A DNA stretch of 64,000 bases from CBDCNP01 sp965222425 (GTDB taxonomy: Bacteria > Acidobacteriota > Vicinamibacteria > Marinacidobacterales > DATDRI01), in contig CBDCTW010000002.1 of assembly GCA_965222425.1 (NCBI GenBank), positions 91,813-155,812 of the forward strand, given 5' to 3'. Position numbers and translations under genes: made by a program. Shown piece after piece: positions 25,478 through 33,726 of the stretch; the first letter of the stretch is position 1; each line of letters starts with the position of its first letter. The notes below the pieces were generated by a model, which worked only from the letters and a program-made list of their open reading frames with translations, was not told the origin of the DNA and made no database searches.

Positions 25478-25642
25478 ATGAATTCTGACAGTCGGACCGC
25501 AACCGAGAAGTTCCTGGCTCTGCTCTCGAAACTCGCTAGAGTGCCAAAGGCCGAATTGGATGAGCAAGAACGGAAGTACCGGAAAGAGCGAGGCCGGACT
25601 ATGGCGATGAAGGCCACTCCAAAACCCAAGCAAGAGAAGTAA
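25478..25642 (+). CDS. Small hypothetical protein of 54 residues
   Basis: ATG 25478 to TAA 25640-25642. Sequence begins NSDSRTATEKFLALLSKLAR, continues VPKAELDEQERKYRKERG and ends in a Lys/Pro tail KPKQEK. The pattern EKFxALLxKLxxVPKAELDE recurs in short acidic-basic proteins of many bacteria, often beside toxin or mobile genes (general impression, family not named). It starts ten bases from the right end of the IS256-type element, so its native promoter may have been displaced. Codon pattern looks coding; expression is uncertain. Confidence 0.5.
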   Translation: MNSDSRTATEKFLALLSKLARVPKAELDEQERKYRKERGRTMAMKATPKPKQEK

Positions 25643-25790
25643 CGGAGCACCCACGCCGGTTTGTAATGACGGAGAAAACGGCATTCTAGGAGACTAGATT
25701 AGGCAAGTATATTATTACTAAAGGTAACAACCGTACGGAGACCTGGGTGACACTTTGGGGCATGCTACCACCTGGACAACAGGAGGTGGA

Positions 25791-26939
25791 ATGCCCTGGA
25801 AAGTGTGTGACGCCATGAGTTTGCGACGAGAGTTTGTGGAGTTTGCCGAGTCTCCGGAGGTGAACTTCACGAAGTTGTGCCGTCGTTACGACATCAGTCG
25901 AAAGTGCGGCTACAAATGGATGGAGCGCTACCGGAAGTTCGGGTTGAAGGGCTTGGAGGATCACAGTCGTCGCCCCAGGATTAGTCCTCGGCGTAGTCCC
26001 GCGAAGCTGGAGAAAGCGGTGGTGGCGTTGAGAGGTCGGCATCCGTGCTGGGGTGGTCGGAAGATTCGTCGTCGGCTCTTGGATCAGGGCTGGCCGGAGG
26101 AGGAGTTGTGTGCGGCGAGCACGATCACGGAGATCTTGCGCCGCCACGGCTTGCTGGAAGCTCCATCGAGCTCGGCTCCGAGTAGTTGGAAGCGATTCGA
26201 GGCGTCTGAGCCGAACGAGCTTTGGCAGATGGATTTCAAGGGGCACTTCGAAACGGGGGAAGGTCGCTGCCATCCCTTGACGGTGCTGGACGATCGATCG
26301 CGGTTCTCGCTGAACTTGACGGCTTGCTCGAACGAGCAGCGCAAAACGGTCCAGCGTCGTCTGACACAAGTGTTTCGCTGCTATGGCTTGCCGTGGCGGA
26401 TGCTGATGGACAACGGCTCGCCTTGGGGCTCCGATGCGCAGCGTCAATATACGCTGCTGACAGCCTGGCTGATATGTCTTGGTATCAAGCCGATTCATTC
26501 TCGGCCGTTTCATCCGCAAACGGTTGGAAAGGACGAACGGTTCCACCGAACGCTGAAGGCCGAGCTGGTAAGTCGTCGACGGTTCCGAAACCTTGACGAT
26601 TGCCAGCAGCAGTTCGACTCCTGGCGGACGGTCTACAACTTCGAAAGACCACATGAGTCCTTGGACATGAGAACGCCCTCGGCAGTCTACGAACCCAGCC
26701 CAAGGAGCTTCCCCGAGACGCTTCCGCCCATCGAGTACGGGCCAGAAGATCATGTTCGGAAAGTCGACGTCCATGCTCGCGTATCTTTCAAGGGCAGGCT
26801 GGTCCGCATTGGCAGAGCCTTCATCGGCGAACACGTGGCGCAGAGACACACGACAACCGATGGGCTGTTCGACGTCTACTACTGTCATCACAGGATTCGG
26901 CAAGTGAACCTCACCACGGTCGATTTTGAGCCTGAGTGA
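25791..26939 (+). CDS. IS481-family transposase
   Basis: 382 residues from ATG 25791, which follows AGGAGG at a normal distance; the longer reading from 25755 has no ribosome site. An N-terminal helix-turn-helix (NFTKLCRRYDISRKCGYKWM) precedes an rve integrase core with Asp in ELWQMDFKGHF, Asp in MLMDNGSPWG and Glu in GKDERFHRTLKAE. The C-terminal region (ARVSFKGRLVRIGRAF) is typical of IS481 members. Intact. Its element boundaries are discussed under the enclosing mobile element. Confidence 0.93.
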   Translation: MPWKVCDAMSLRREFVEFAESPEVNFTKLCRRYDISRKCGYKWMERYRKFGLKGLEDHSRRPRISPRRSPAKLEKAVVALRGRHPCWGGRKIRRRLLDQGWPEEELCAASTITEILRRHGLLEAPSSSAPSSWKRFEASEPNELWQMDFKGHFETGEGRCHPLTVLDDRSRFSLNLTACSNEQRKTVQRRLTQVFRCYGLPWRMLMDNGSPWGSDAQRQYTLLTAWLICLGIKPIHSRPFHPQTVGKDERFHRTLKAELVSRRRFRNLDDCQQQFDSWRTVYNFERPHESLDMRTPSAVYEPSPRSFPETLPPIEYGPEDHVRKVDVHARVSFKGRLVRIGRAFIGEHVAQRHTTTDGLFDVYYCHHRIRQVNLTTVDFEPE

Positions 26940-27211
26940 CACGAAAACCATGTCCGGGGCGATGTGCTGGGCAAACGGCTTGCGAGAATGCCTTCAGAGA
27001 CGATCGTTCGGGGTGGGCCATACCTGGGGTACCCCCTCAAATGCCAACTTACGTCCGAGCAGAATCCTTCGCGAGCACAAACGAGGCTTCGCGTCTTCTT
27101 CACTTCACTCGCTCCGGCTCTGCTCGGACGAAATCCGAACCCTTGACCAGACAACCCAGGACTGTAACCTATGTGTCCGAACACCTGTCACCCATGTCTC
27201 CGGTCTATACA

Positions 27212-27225
27212 AAAGGGAGAGGGTA
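27212..27225. repeat. Right arm of the palindromic hairpin split by the IS481-type element
   Basis: AAAGGGAGAGGGTA, exact reverse complement of 23470-23483. It abuts the outer end CTATACA of the element. Without the element the two arms would form a 14-bp stem with a loop of about one base. Confidence 0.7.
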
Positions 27226-27329
27226 TAAAGGCCTAAAGAGACCTCAATAAAGTCCTCATTCTTGGGTTGATTTTCGCCTCCCGGATGTGTTCCACTGAAG
27301 GCCCTTTGAAGAGCTGAGCACTGCGTTTT

Positions 27330-27360
27330 ACGGGGCATTTCAGCCGATTTTCCGCCCCGT
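27330..27360 (+). promoter_or_regulatory. Stem-loop in the leader of the icd operon
   Basis: ACGGGGC (27330-27336) pairs perfectly with GCCCCGT (27354-27360) around a 17-base loop, ending 25 bases before the icd ribosome site. It is not followed by a T-run, so it is not an obvious intrinsic terminator. It may stabilise the messenger or be a protein site; no riboswitch class is recognised. Confidence 0.35.
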
Positions 27361-27394
27361 CGCCCAACTCGAAACCAATCAGGACAGGAGTGTT

Positions 27395-28792
27395 ATGGCT
27401 GACAAGCAATCTGGGCCCCCGAGCGACGGTGGCCGCATCGAGATCAAAAACGGCCAGCTACAAGTTCCCGACCAGCCGATCCTTCCTTTTATCGAGGGAG
27501 ATGGGACCGGCCGCGACATCTGGCGCGCGAGCCAGAGGGTCTTCGACGCGACGGTCGAGAAGACCTACGGCGGCAAGCGCCGCATCGCCTGGTACGAAGT
27601 CCTGGCCGGTGAGAAAGCCTTCAACGAAACCGGCGAGTGGCTTCCCGATAAGACCGTAGACGCTTTCAGGGAGTACCTGGTCGGCATCAAAGGGCCTCTG
27701 ACCACGCCGATCGGCGGCGGCATCCGGTCGTTGAACGTCGCGCTCCGCCAGGAGTTAGATCTCTACGTTTGCCTGCGGCCGGTTCGGTATTTCCAAGGCG
27801 TCCCGAGTCCAGTCAAGCGTCCGCACGACGTCGACATGGTCATCTTCCGAGAGAACACCGAGGACATCTACGCCGGCATCGAGTATGCGGCCGAAACACC
27901 GGAAGCGAAGAAGATCATCTCTTTTCTCCAAAATGATATGGGTGTGAAAAACATCCGTTTCCCGAACACGAGCGGTATCGGTATCAAGCCGGTCAGCCGT
28001 GAAGGAAGCGAGCGTCTCGTGAGAGCGGCAATCCGCTACGGCCTGGACCACGGTCGCCGTAACGTGGCTCTGGTACACAAGGGCAACATCATGAAGTTCA
28101 CCGAAGGCGCCTTTCGCGATTGGGGCTACGACCTGGCGGCTCGCGATTTCCGTCAGGAAACGGTGAGCGAGCGGGAGAGCTGGATTCTCGGTAACCGTGA
28201 GGACGACGCCAACATCTCGGCCGGGGACAACGCTCGAGCCGTCGAGCCCGGCTACGACTTGATGACGGAATCGCGCCAGGCCGAGGTGAAGAAGGAAGTC
28301 GAGAGCTGTCTCGATAGCCTCTGGGCGACGCACGGCGACGGGAAGTGGAAGAAGAAGCTTCTCGTTCGAGACGCCATCGCCGACATTACGCTCCAGCAGA
28401 TCCTCACGCGCGCGAAATCGTTCGATATCATCGCCACCATGAACCTCAATGGCGACTACTTGTCGGATGCACTGGCCGCACAGATCGGCGGGATCGGAAT
28501 CGCGCCCGGAGGCAACATCAACTACGACACCGGCCACGCCATCTTCGAGGCGACCCATGGGACGGCCCCCAAGTACGCCGACAAGGATCAGGTCAATCCG
28601 GGATCGGTCATCCTCTCGGGGGTCATGATGTTCCGTCATCTCCAATGGGATGAGGCGGCGGACGCGATCGAAAAGGCCATCGAGAAGACCATTTCTCAGA
28701 AGCGGGTCACCTACGATTTCCATCGCCTGATGGAAGGCGCGACCAAGCTCAAGACGTCGGAGTTCGCTTCGGCGATCATCGAGAACATGTAA
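27395..28792 (+). CDS. icd: Isocitrate dehydrogenase (NADP type)
   Basis: 465 residues, E. coli-type homodimeric enzyme with a slightly longer N-terminus. Visible: ILPFIEGDGTGRDIW, the isocitrate-binding IRSLNVALRQELDLYVCLRP with the regulatory Ser, FRENTEDIYAGIE, and KGNIMKFTEGAF. The metal site is in NGDYLSDALAAQIGG; the cofactor region is ATHGTAPKYADKDQVNPGS. Oxidises isocitrate to 2-oxoglutarate in the cytoplasm. First gene of a seven-gene rightward unit; mdh follows 17 bases later. ATG 27395 with AGGAG at 27386. Confidence 0.96.
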   Translation: MADKQSGPPSDGGRIEIKNGQLQVPDQPILPFIEGDGTGRDIWRASQRVFDATVEKTYGGKRRIAWYEVLAGEKAFNETGEWLPDKTVDAFREYLVGIKGPLTTPIGGGIRSLNVALRQELDLYVCLRPVRYFQGVPSPVKRPHDVDMVIFRENTEDIYAGIEYAAETPEAKKIISFLQNDMGVKNIRFPNTSGIGIKPVSREGSERLVRAAIRYGLDHGRRNVALVHKGNIMKFTEGAFRDWGYDLAARDFRQETVSERESWILGNREDDANISAGDNARAVEPGYDLMTESRQAEVKKEVESCLDSLWATHGDGKWKKKLLVRDAIADITLQQILTRAKSFDIIATMNLNGDYLSDALAAQIGGIGIAPGGNINYDTGHAIFEATHGTAPKYADKDQVNPGSVILSGVMMFRHLQWDEAADAIEKAIEKTISQKRVTYDFHRLMEGATKLKTSEFASAIIENM

Positions 28793-28809
28793 GCGGCAGG
28801 AGTAATGAG

Positions 28810-29736
28810 ATGAAAAAGACAACCGTTGTAGGCGCCGGCTTCGTGGGCGCCACCACCGCACAGCGTATCGTCGACGCCGAGCTCTCCGACGTGGTGATGA
28901 TCGATATCCTCGAAGGCGTCCCCCAGGGCAGAGGACTCGACATGCTCGAGTCGGCTCCGGTGAGCGGGTCCGATTCCCACATCATCGGAACCAACGACTA
29001 CAAGGACACCGCCGACTCCGACATCGTTGTCATCACCGCCGGCCTTCCGCGTAAGCCGGGAATGAGTCGCGATGATCTCCTGATGAAAAACTACAACATC
29101 GTGAAAGAGGTCACCGAGAACATCGTCAAGCACTCACCCGACGCCATCTTGATCGTGGTTTCCAACCCGCTCGACGCGATGGTGCAGACCGCCTTCAAGG
29201 TGAGTGGCTTCCCCAAGAACCGCGTCATCGGGATGGCCGGGATTCTTGACTCGGCTCGCATGAGGTCGTTTATCGCCGCTGAGCTCAATGTCTCCGTCGA
29301 AAATGTGCACGCCATCGTCCTAGGGGGACACGGGGACACCATGGTGCCCCTCGGGAAATATTCCACGGTTGCTGGAATTCCCATCACCGAGCTTCTGTCG
29401 GAAGAGGCGGTCGAGCGCATCTTCGAGCGTACCCGCAAGGGCGGCGGCGAGATCGTCGGTCTTCTCAAGTCGGGCTCGGCCTATTACGCACCTTCTGCTT
29501 CTGTCGTCGAGATGGTCGAGGCCATTTACAAAGACAAGAAGAAGATCCTTCCTTGTGCCGCTTATTTGGAAGGCGAGTACGGGATTCAGGGGCTGTACGT
29601 CGGAGTACCGGCGAAGCTCGGGGCCAACGGCGTCGAGCAAATCATCGAGATTCATCTAACGACCGACGAGCGAGCGGCGCTCCAGAAGTCCGCGGCCTCG
29701 GTGCAAGAGCTTGTAGGAAAAATCGGCGTCGGATGA
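28810..29736 (+). CDS. mdh: Malate dehydrogenase (lactate-dehydrogenase-like type)
   Basis: 308 residues. NAD-binding GAGFVGATTAQRI with the acidic residue in VVMIDILEGVPQG, substrate-specifying Arg in GLPRKPGMSRDDLL, VSNPLDAMV, catalytic Asp-Arg in GILDSARMRSFIA and catalytic His in LGGHGDTMVPL. The Arg in the mobile loop supports malate rather than lactate specificity. The stop overlaps the sucC ATG at 29733 (ATGA), so the genes are translationally coupled. Confidence 0.95.
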   Translation: MKKTTVVGAGFVGATTAQRIVDAELSDVVMIDILEGVPQGRGLDMLESAPVSGSDSHIIGTNDYKDTADSDIVVITAGLPRKPGMSRDDLLMKNYNIVKEVTENIVKHSPDAILIVVSNPLDAMVQTAFKVSGFPKNRVIGMAGILDSARMRSFIAAELNVSVENVHAIVLGGHGDTMVPLGKYSTVAGIPITELLSEEAVERIFERTRKGGGEIVGLLKSGSAYYAPSASVVEMVEAIYKDKKKILPCAAYLEGEYGIQGLYVGVPAKLGANGVEQIIEIHLTTDERAALQKSAASVQELVGKIGVG

Positions 29737-30899
29737 ACTTACACGAGTACCAATCCAAAGACCTTCTCGCCCGCTTCGGCGTGAAAGTGCCCCGCGGCAA
29801 GATGGTCGAGTCGGTTGCCGATGCCAGCACGGCAGCCGAGGAGCTCGGTCTCCCTGTCGTCGTCAAGGCTCAGATCCACGCCGGCGGCCGCGGTAAGGGA
29901 GGCGGCGTCAAGCTCGCCCGCACCGCAGAGGACGTCAAGAAAGTGGCGGGGGAGATTCTCGGGATGAACCTCGTCACCGCGCAAACCGGTCCCGAAGGTA
30001 AAGAAGTCCGGAAGGTTCTGATCGAAGAAGGTCTGGCCATCAAGACCGAGCTTTACGTGAGCTTCCTCGTGGATCGCTCTATCGGATGGCCGGTGTGCAT
30101 CGCGAGCTCCGCGGGCGGGATGGAAATCGAGAAAGTCGCCGCCGAGACGCCGGAGAAGATTCTCCGCGCCGAAGTGGATCCGGCGGTGGGGTTGATGTTT
30201 TACCAAGCCCGCGAGATCGCGTTCGGTCTTGGCCTCGAGGGCGATGTTCACAAAAAGGCCGTCAAATTCCTCATGTCGGTCTACAAGGCCTTCCGCAGCC
30301 TCGATGCCTCGATGCTCGAGATCAATCCTTGTCTGATCACGGAAGACGGGGAGGTGCTGGCCCTCGATGCCAAGGTCAATCTCGACGACAATGCCCTCTT
30401 TCGCCACAAGGACTTGGTCGAGCTGCGCGACATCACCGAGGAAGCCCCCTTAGAAGTAGAAGCCTCCAATTTCGGCCTTAATTACATCAAGCTGGACGGC
30501 AACGTGGGCTGTATGGTCAACGGTGCCGGGTTGGCGATGGCCACCATGGACATCATCCAACTCGCTGGCAGCTCGCCGGCCAACTTCCTCGACGTGGGGG
30601 GGGGCGCGAGCGCCGAGCAGATCAAGAACGCGTTTCGCATCCTAACATCGGATCCACAGGTGAAGGCGGTGTTCATCAACATCTTCGGCGGCATCCTTCG
30701 GAACGACCGCCTCGCGGAAGGGTTGATCGCGGCGGTCGGAGAGCTAGGCGTCAAATTGCCCATCGTCATCCGCATGGAAGGGACCAACGTGGAGCTCGGC
30801 AGGAAGATGCTGTCCGAATCGGAACTCAATTTCACGACCGCCGACTCGATGAAAGACGGGGCAGAGAAAGTCGTCGCTTTGGCGGGAGGCGCCAAGTGA
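29733..30899 (+). CDS. sucC: Succinyl-CoA ligase, beta subunit
   Basis: 388 residues from ATG 29733, the standard SucC length; the longer frame upstream overlaps mdh and is not used. ATP-grasp fold with MNLHEYQSKDLLARFGV at the N-terminus, QIHAGGRGKGGGVKLA nucleotide contact, LEINPCLITEDGEVLALDAK metal region, and the CoA-ligase C-terminal domain (GNVGCMVNGAGLAMATMD, FINIFGGILRNDRLAEG). Partners SucD to make ATP or GTP from succinyl-CoA. The stop overlaps the GTG of sucD. Confidence 0.97.
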   Translation: MNLHEYQSKDLLARFGVKVPRGKMVESVADASTAAEELGLPVVVKAQIHAGGRGKGGGVKLARTAEDVKKVAGEILGMNLVTAQTGPEGKEVRKVLIEEGLAIKTELYVSFLVDRSIGWPVCIASSAGGMEIEKVAAETPEKILRAEVDPAVGLMFYQAREIAFGLGLEGDVHKKAVKFLMSVYKAFRSLDASMLEINPCLITEDGEVLALDAKVNLDDNALFRHKDLVELRDITEEAPLEVEASNFGLNYIKLDGNVGCMVNGAGLAMATMDIIQLAGSSPANFLDVGGGASAEQIKNAFRILTSDPQVKAVFINIFGGILRNDRLAEGLIAAVGELGVKLPIVIRMEGTNVELGRKMLSESELNFTTADSMKDGAEKVVALAGGAK

Positions 30900-31768
30900 G
30901 CGTCCTCCTTGATCGCGACACCCGACTTGTCGTCCAGGGCATCACCGGGAAGGAAGGCCAGTTCCACACCCGCGGTGCCATCGACTACGGGACTAATGTC
31001 GTGGCCGGCGTGACGCCGGGAAAAGGTGGGACCACCACCGAAGGCGTTCCGGTCTTCAACACCGTCGCCCAGGCCGTTTCCGAGAGCGGTGCCAATGCTT
31101 CGGTCATCTTCGTGCCTCCTCCTTTCGCCGCTGATGCCATCCTGGAGGCGGTGGACGCGGGAATTGCCTTGGTCATCTGTATCACCGAGGGCATCCCGAC
31201 GCTCGACATGGTCGAAGTCATGCGCGTCGTGCCGGGAAGCGGCTCGCGGCTCATCGGCCCCAACTGCCCGGGAATCATCTCGCCCGGCAAGGCGAAGATC
31301 GGAATCATGCCCGGGCACATCCACAAGGAAGGCCGTGTTGGCTGTGTCTCGCGAAGCGGAACACTGACTTACGAAGCCGTGCACCAGCTGACCCAGCGGG
31401 GAATCGGCCAGTCGACCTGTATCGGTATCGGCGGCGATCCGGTGAACGGTACCAACTTCGTCGACGCGCTGGAGCTCTTCGAGAATGATCCCGAGACCGA
31501 TGCGGTGGTGATGATCGGTGAGATCGGGGGAAACGCCGAAGAAACCGCCGCCGAGTACATCAAGAAGTCGGTTACCAAGCCGGTCGTGTCGTTCATCGCC
31601 GGGCAGACGGCGCCCCCGGGCCGGCGTATGGGTCATGCCGGCGCCATCATCATGGGAGGGAAGGGCACCGCGGCCGACAAGATGGCGGCGCTCGAGGAGG
31701 CCGGGGTCAAGGTCATCAAGAGCCCGGCTGCAATCGGGGAAGCTATCGAGAGGGTTTTAGCTTCATGA
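30896..31768 (+). CDS. sucD: Succinyl-CoA ligase, alpha subunit
   Basis: 290 residues, GTG start overlapping the sucC stop (GTGA). CoA-binding domain with VVQGITGKEGQFHTRGAIDY and VAGVTPGKGG; VSRSGTLTYEAVHQLT and GIGGDPVNGTNF; the phosphorylated active-site His lies in MGHAGAIIMGGKGTA. Complete. Its stop overlaps the ATG of ndk (ATGA). Confidence 0.97.
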   Translation: MSVLLDRDTRLVVQGITGKEGQFHTRGAIDYGTNVVAGVTPGKGGTTTEGVPVFNTVAQAVSESGANASVIFVPPPFAADAILEAVDAGIALVICITEGIPTLDMVEVMRVVPGSGSRLIGPNCPGIISPGKAKIGIMPGHIHKEGRVGCVSRSGTLTYEAVHQLTQRGIGQSTCIGIGGDPVNGTNFVDALELFENDPETDAVVMIGEIGGNAEETAAEYIKKSVTKPVVSFIAGQTAPPGRRMGHAGAIIMGGKGTAADKMAALEEAGVKVIKSPAAIGEAIERVLAS

Positions 31769-32187
31769 GCCAAAAAACACTTTCCATCATCAAGCCAGAC
31801 GGGGTTAGCCAAGGAGTCGCCGGCAAGGTCCTCGCCAGGCTCGAGGCCGAGGGGTTCACTATCCTCGGCATGAAGCTGATTCACATGACCAAGAAGGAGG
31901 CGGAGGGGTTCTACGCCGTCCATCGTGAGCGATCCTTTTTTGGAAGCCTGACCGACTTCATGTCTTCCGGACCTTCGATTGTTCTGGTTCTGGAACGAGA
32001 CGACGCCATTGCTCGCCTCCGAGGCGTGATGGGGGCCACCGATCCGGCCAAGGCGGACGAGGGTTCGATTCGCAAAGATTTCGCAACCGGGATCGAAGCC
32101 AACATCATACATGGTTCCGACTCGCCGGAATCGGCCGCCATCGAGATCCCGTACTTCTTCAACGCATTGGAGATCCACTGGGGGTAA
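31765..32187 (+). CDS. ndk: Nucleoside diphosphate kinase
   Basis: 140 residues, normal length. LSIIKPDGVSQGVAGKVLAR is the opening nucleotide-binding strand, MGATDPAKADEGSIRKDF the conserved loop, and the phosphohistidine lies in EANIIHGSDSPESA. Transfers phosphate between nucleoside di- and triphosphates in the cytoplasm. Placement directly after sucCD makes biochemical sense: SucCD-made ATP or GTP feeds Ndk, whose products feed the dCTP/dUTP enzymes that follow. ATG overlaps the sucD stop. Confidence 0.97.
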   Translation: MSQKTLSIIKPDGVSQGVAGKVLARLEAEGFTILGMKLIHMTKKEAEGFYAVHRERSFFGSLTDFMSSGPSIVLVLERDDAIARLRGVMGATDPAKADEGSIRKDFATGIEANIIHGSDSPESAAIEIPYFFNALEIHWG

Positions 32188-32190
32188 GCA

Positions 32191-32745
32191 ATGGCTATCA
32201 AGCCTGATCATTGGATCAAGAAAATGGCGCTCGAGCACAAGATGATCGACCCGTTTGTCGACCACTCGGTGCGAGAGGGAGTCATCTCTTACGGCCTCTC
32301 CGCCTACGGTTACGACATCCGTGTGGCCGACGAGTTCAAGATCTTTACCAACGTCAACACCGCAGTCGTCGATCCCAAGAACTTCGACCCCAAGAGCTTC
32401 GTGGACTACAAGGGAGACGTCTGCACCATTCCGCCCAACTCGTTCGCGCTGTCCCGCACGGTCGAGGACTTCCGGATTCCGCGGAACGTGTATGGACTCA
32501 CCATCGGTAAGTCCACCTACGCCCGCTGCGGCATCATCATTAATGTCACCGGTTTCGACGCGGAATGGGAGGGGAACGCCACTCTCGAGATCTCCAACAC
32601 CACCCCGCTTCCTTGTCGCATCTACGCCAACGAAGGCATCGCGCAGGTCTTGTTTTTCGAAAGTGACGAGGTGTGCGAGCTCTCCTACAAGGATAAGGTT
32701 GGCAAATACCAAGGGCAGCAAGACATCACGCTGCCGAGGCTATAG
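32191..32745 (+). CDS. dcd: dCTP deaminase
   Basis: 184 residues, starting 3 bases after ndk. Motifs of the trimeric Dcd/Dut fold: GVISYGLSAYGYDIRVADEF, CTIPPNSFALSRTVEDFRIP, GKSTYARCGIIINVTG with the Ser-Arg pair, and EWEGNATLEISN with the catalytic Glu. Converts dCTP to dUTP, or directly to dUMP in bifunctional members. The following dUTPase-like gene would supply the second step. Confidence 0.93.
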   Translation: MAIKPDHWIKKMALEHKMIDPFVDHSVREGVISYGLSAYGYDIRVADEFKIFTNVNTAVVDPKNFDPKSFVDYKGDVCTIPPNSFALSRTVEDFRIPRNVYGLTIGKSTYARCGIIINVTGFDAEWEGNATLEISNTTPLPCRIYANEGIAQVLFFESDEVCELSYKDKVGKYQGQQDITLPRL

Positions 32746-32751
32746 TTACCC

Positions 32752-33267
32752 GTGCAACTAATCCACGGCCAAGAGCTCACGAAACGGCTTCAGGCAACTC
32801 CGCCTCTGATCGAGAATCTCCGCGATCCGGAAACTCAAATTCAGATGAACGGCGTCGACTTCACCCTGCGTGAAGTTGCCGCATTCGGAGATGAGCCGGG
32901 CAGCATCGATTTCGATAACTCGAATCGACGCACCCCCGACACCGAGCCGATCGAGCCCGACGGGGACGGGTGGTGGCACCTGGAGCGCGGCTTGTACTGG
33001 GTGGTTTATAACGAGGTCGTGAACATTCCTCCCGACGCGTTCGCGTTGGCACGCACGCGTTCTAGTGTTCTCCGGAGCGGCGCCAGCGTGAAGACCGCCC
33101 TGTGGGACTCCGGCTATTCGGGGCGGAGCGGATCGCTTCTGGTCGTGGAAAACCCCGCCGGCTTGCGGCTTCAAAGGGACGCCCGCATCATTCAGCTCGT
33201 GTTCTTCGGCCTTGATGCCCCGGCTGAGAAGACCTACGCCGGGCTTTACCAGAACGAGAATAAGTAA
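32752..33267 (+). CDS. dUTPase/dCTP-deaminase-superfamily protein, archaeal-like dUTPase type
   Basis: 171 residues, GTG start 32752, six bases after dcd. The same double-psi-barrel fold as Dcd is seen: NIPPDAFALARTRSSVLRSG, then ALWDSGYSGRSGSLLVVENP corresponding to the dUTPase motif with catalytic Asp, and ARIIQLVFFGLD. Resembles the dUTPase-like proteins more usual in archaea. Likely hydrolyses dUTP from the preceding enzyme to dUMP, keeping uracil out of DNA. Product assignment is inference from fold plus context. Confidence 0.8.
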   Translation: MQLIHGQELTKRLQATPPLIENLRDPETQIQMNGVDFTLREVAAFGDEPGSIDFDNSNRRTPDTEPIEPDGDGWWHLERGLYWVVYNEVVNIPPDAFALARTRSSVLRSGASVKTALWDSGYSGRSGSLLVVENPAGLRLQRDARIIQLVFFGLDAPAEKTYAGLYQNENK

Positions 33268-33291
33268 GGAACAAGCGCGTCGATCGAAGGG

Positions 33292-33726
33292 TCAATTCGG
33301 TGCAAGAGGATGCCGCCAGCGTAGATCCTCGAAGCGCGCAAAGTCGCTGTCCGTGGTAATTAGCTCGCAGCCATGCTCGATGGCGAGCGCAGCGATATAG
33401 GCATCTGTTACAAGTGCCCCCTTTATTTTGGCGCGGCGGCATAGCCGTGCGAAGATCTCCCAGTGGCGGGCGGTCGGCACAAGTAGTACAGAGCGTGGCC
33501 AATCTAGGAGGCGCTCACAGAACTGGAGCGCGGTCTCGGTGGGCGTCGCTGGGTCGAAGATCTTCGGATTCGTTACAATTCGAACGAAACTACTGAGCAC
33601 AAGCTCTGAGAGCCCGAAAGGCTCGGGAGCGTTCAAGAAATTCCTCAGCCACTCCGCGAAACGCACGTGCTCGGGCGCGTCCTCTCGGTGAGCGTAAATC
33701 AGGACGTTGACGTCCGGAAACTGCAT
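33292..33726 (-). CDS. vapC: PIN-domain toxin, VapC family (leftward module)
   Basis: 144 residues. PIN residues: Asp in QFPDVNVLIYAH, Glu in LSELVLSSFVRI, Asp in GALVTDAYIAALA and TTDSDFARF. This DVNVLI subfamily (about 140 residues) acts as a ribonuclease held in check by an adjacent antitoxin. Its start codon is adjacent to the antitoxin end (coordinate 33726 is shared), the normal antitoxin-first order. Divergent from a second module 390 bp away. Confidence 0.9.
   Translation of the reverse strand: MQFPDVNVLIYAHREDAPEHVRFAEWLRNFLNAPEPFGLSELVLSSFVRIVTNPKIFDPATPTETALQFCERLLDWPRSVLLVPTARHWEIFARLCRRAKIKGALVTDAYIAALAIEHGCELITTDSDFARFEDLRWRHPLAPN

Larger units (their letters stand above)
23485..27211 (+). 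mobile_element. IS481-type element, opened by a nested insertion of about 2.2 kb
   Basis: Outer ends are TGTATAGACCGGAGA at 23485-23499 and its reverse complement at 27197-27211. Inner transposase-binding boxes are GGAGACCTGGGTGACA at 25737-25752 on the left and TGTCACCCATGTCTCC at 27186-27201 on the right. A direct repeat AAGGTAACAA at 23507-23516 and 25721-25730 brackets the material inserted between outer and inner left boxes. Removing that material gives a left end of the same outer/inner layout as the right end. The transposase gene (25791-26939) lies on the plus strand. The exact ends are inferred from repeats. Confidence 0.65.
26940..27394. other. Non-coding: right end of the IS481-type element and leader of the TCA operon
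   Basis: 26940-27211 belongs to the element. Its last 50 bp hold two tandem boxes, TGTAACCTATGTGTCCG (27163-27179) and TGTCACCCATGTCTCCG (27186-27202), which look like paired transposase-binding sites. 27212-27225 is the right hairpin arm. 27226-27394 is the leader of icd, with a stem-loop at 27330-27360 and the ribosome site AGGAG at 27386-27390. No gene is seen. Confidence 0.6.

Noticed and set aside
25686..26951. Minus-strand frame of 421 codons opposite the IS481 transposase
   Set aside because: Composition is typical of an antisense shadow and the DDE transposase on the plus strand is intact.
16891..27211. Composite transposon bounded by the IS21 and IS481 elements
   Set aside because: The two elements belong to different families and each has its own ends; nothing shows they move the DNA between them together.
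27755..28861. Long minus-strand frame of 368 codons opposite icd
   Set aside because: It mirrors a fully conserved enzyme gene and has no recognisable domain; a shadow of the high GC content.
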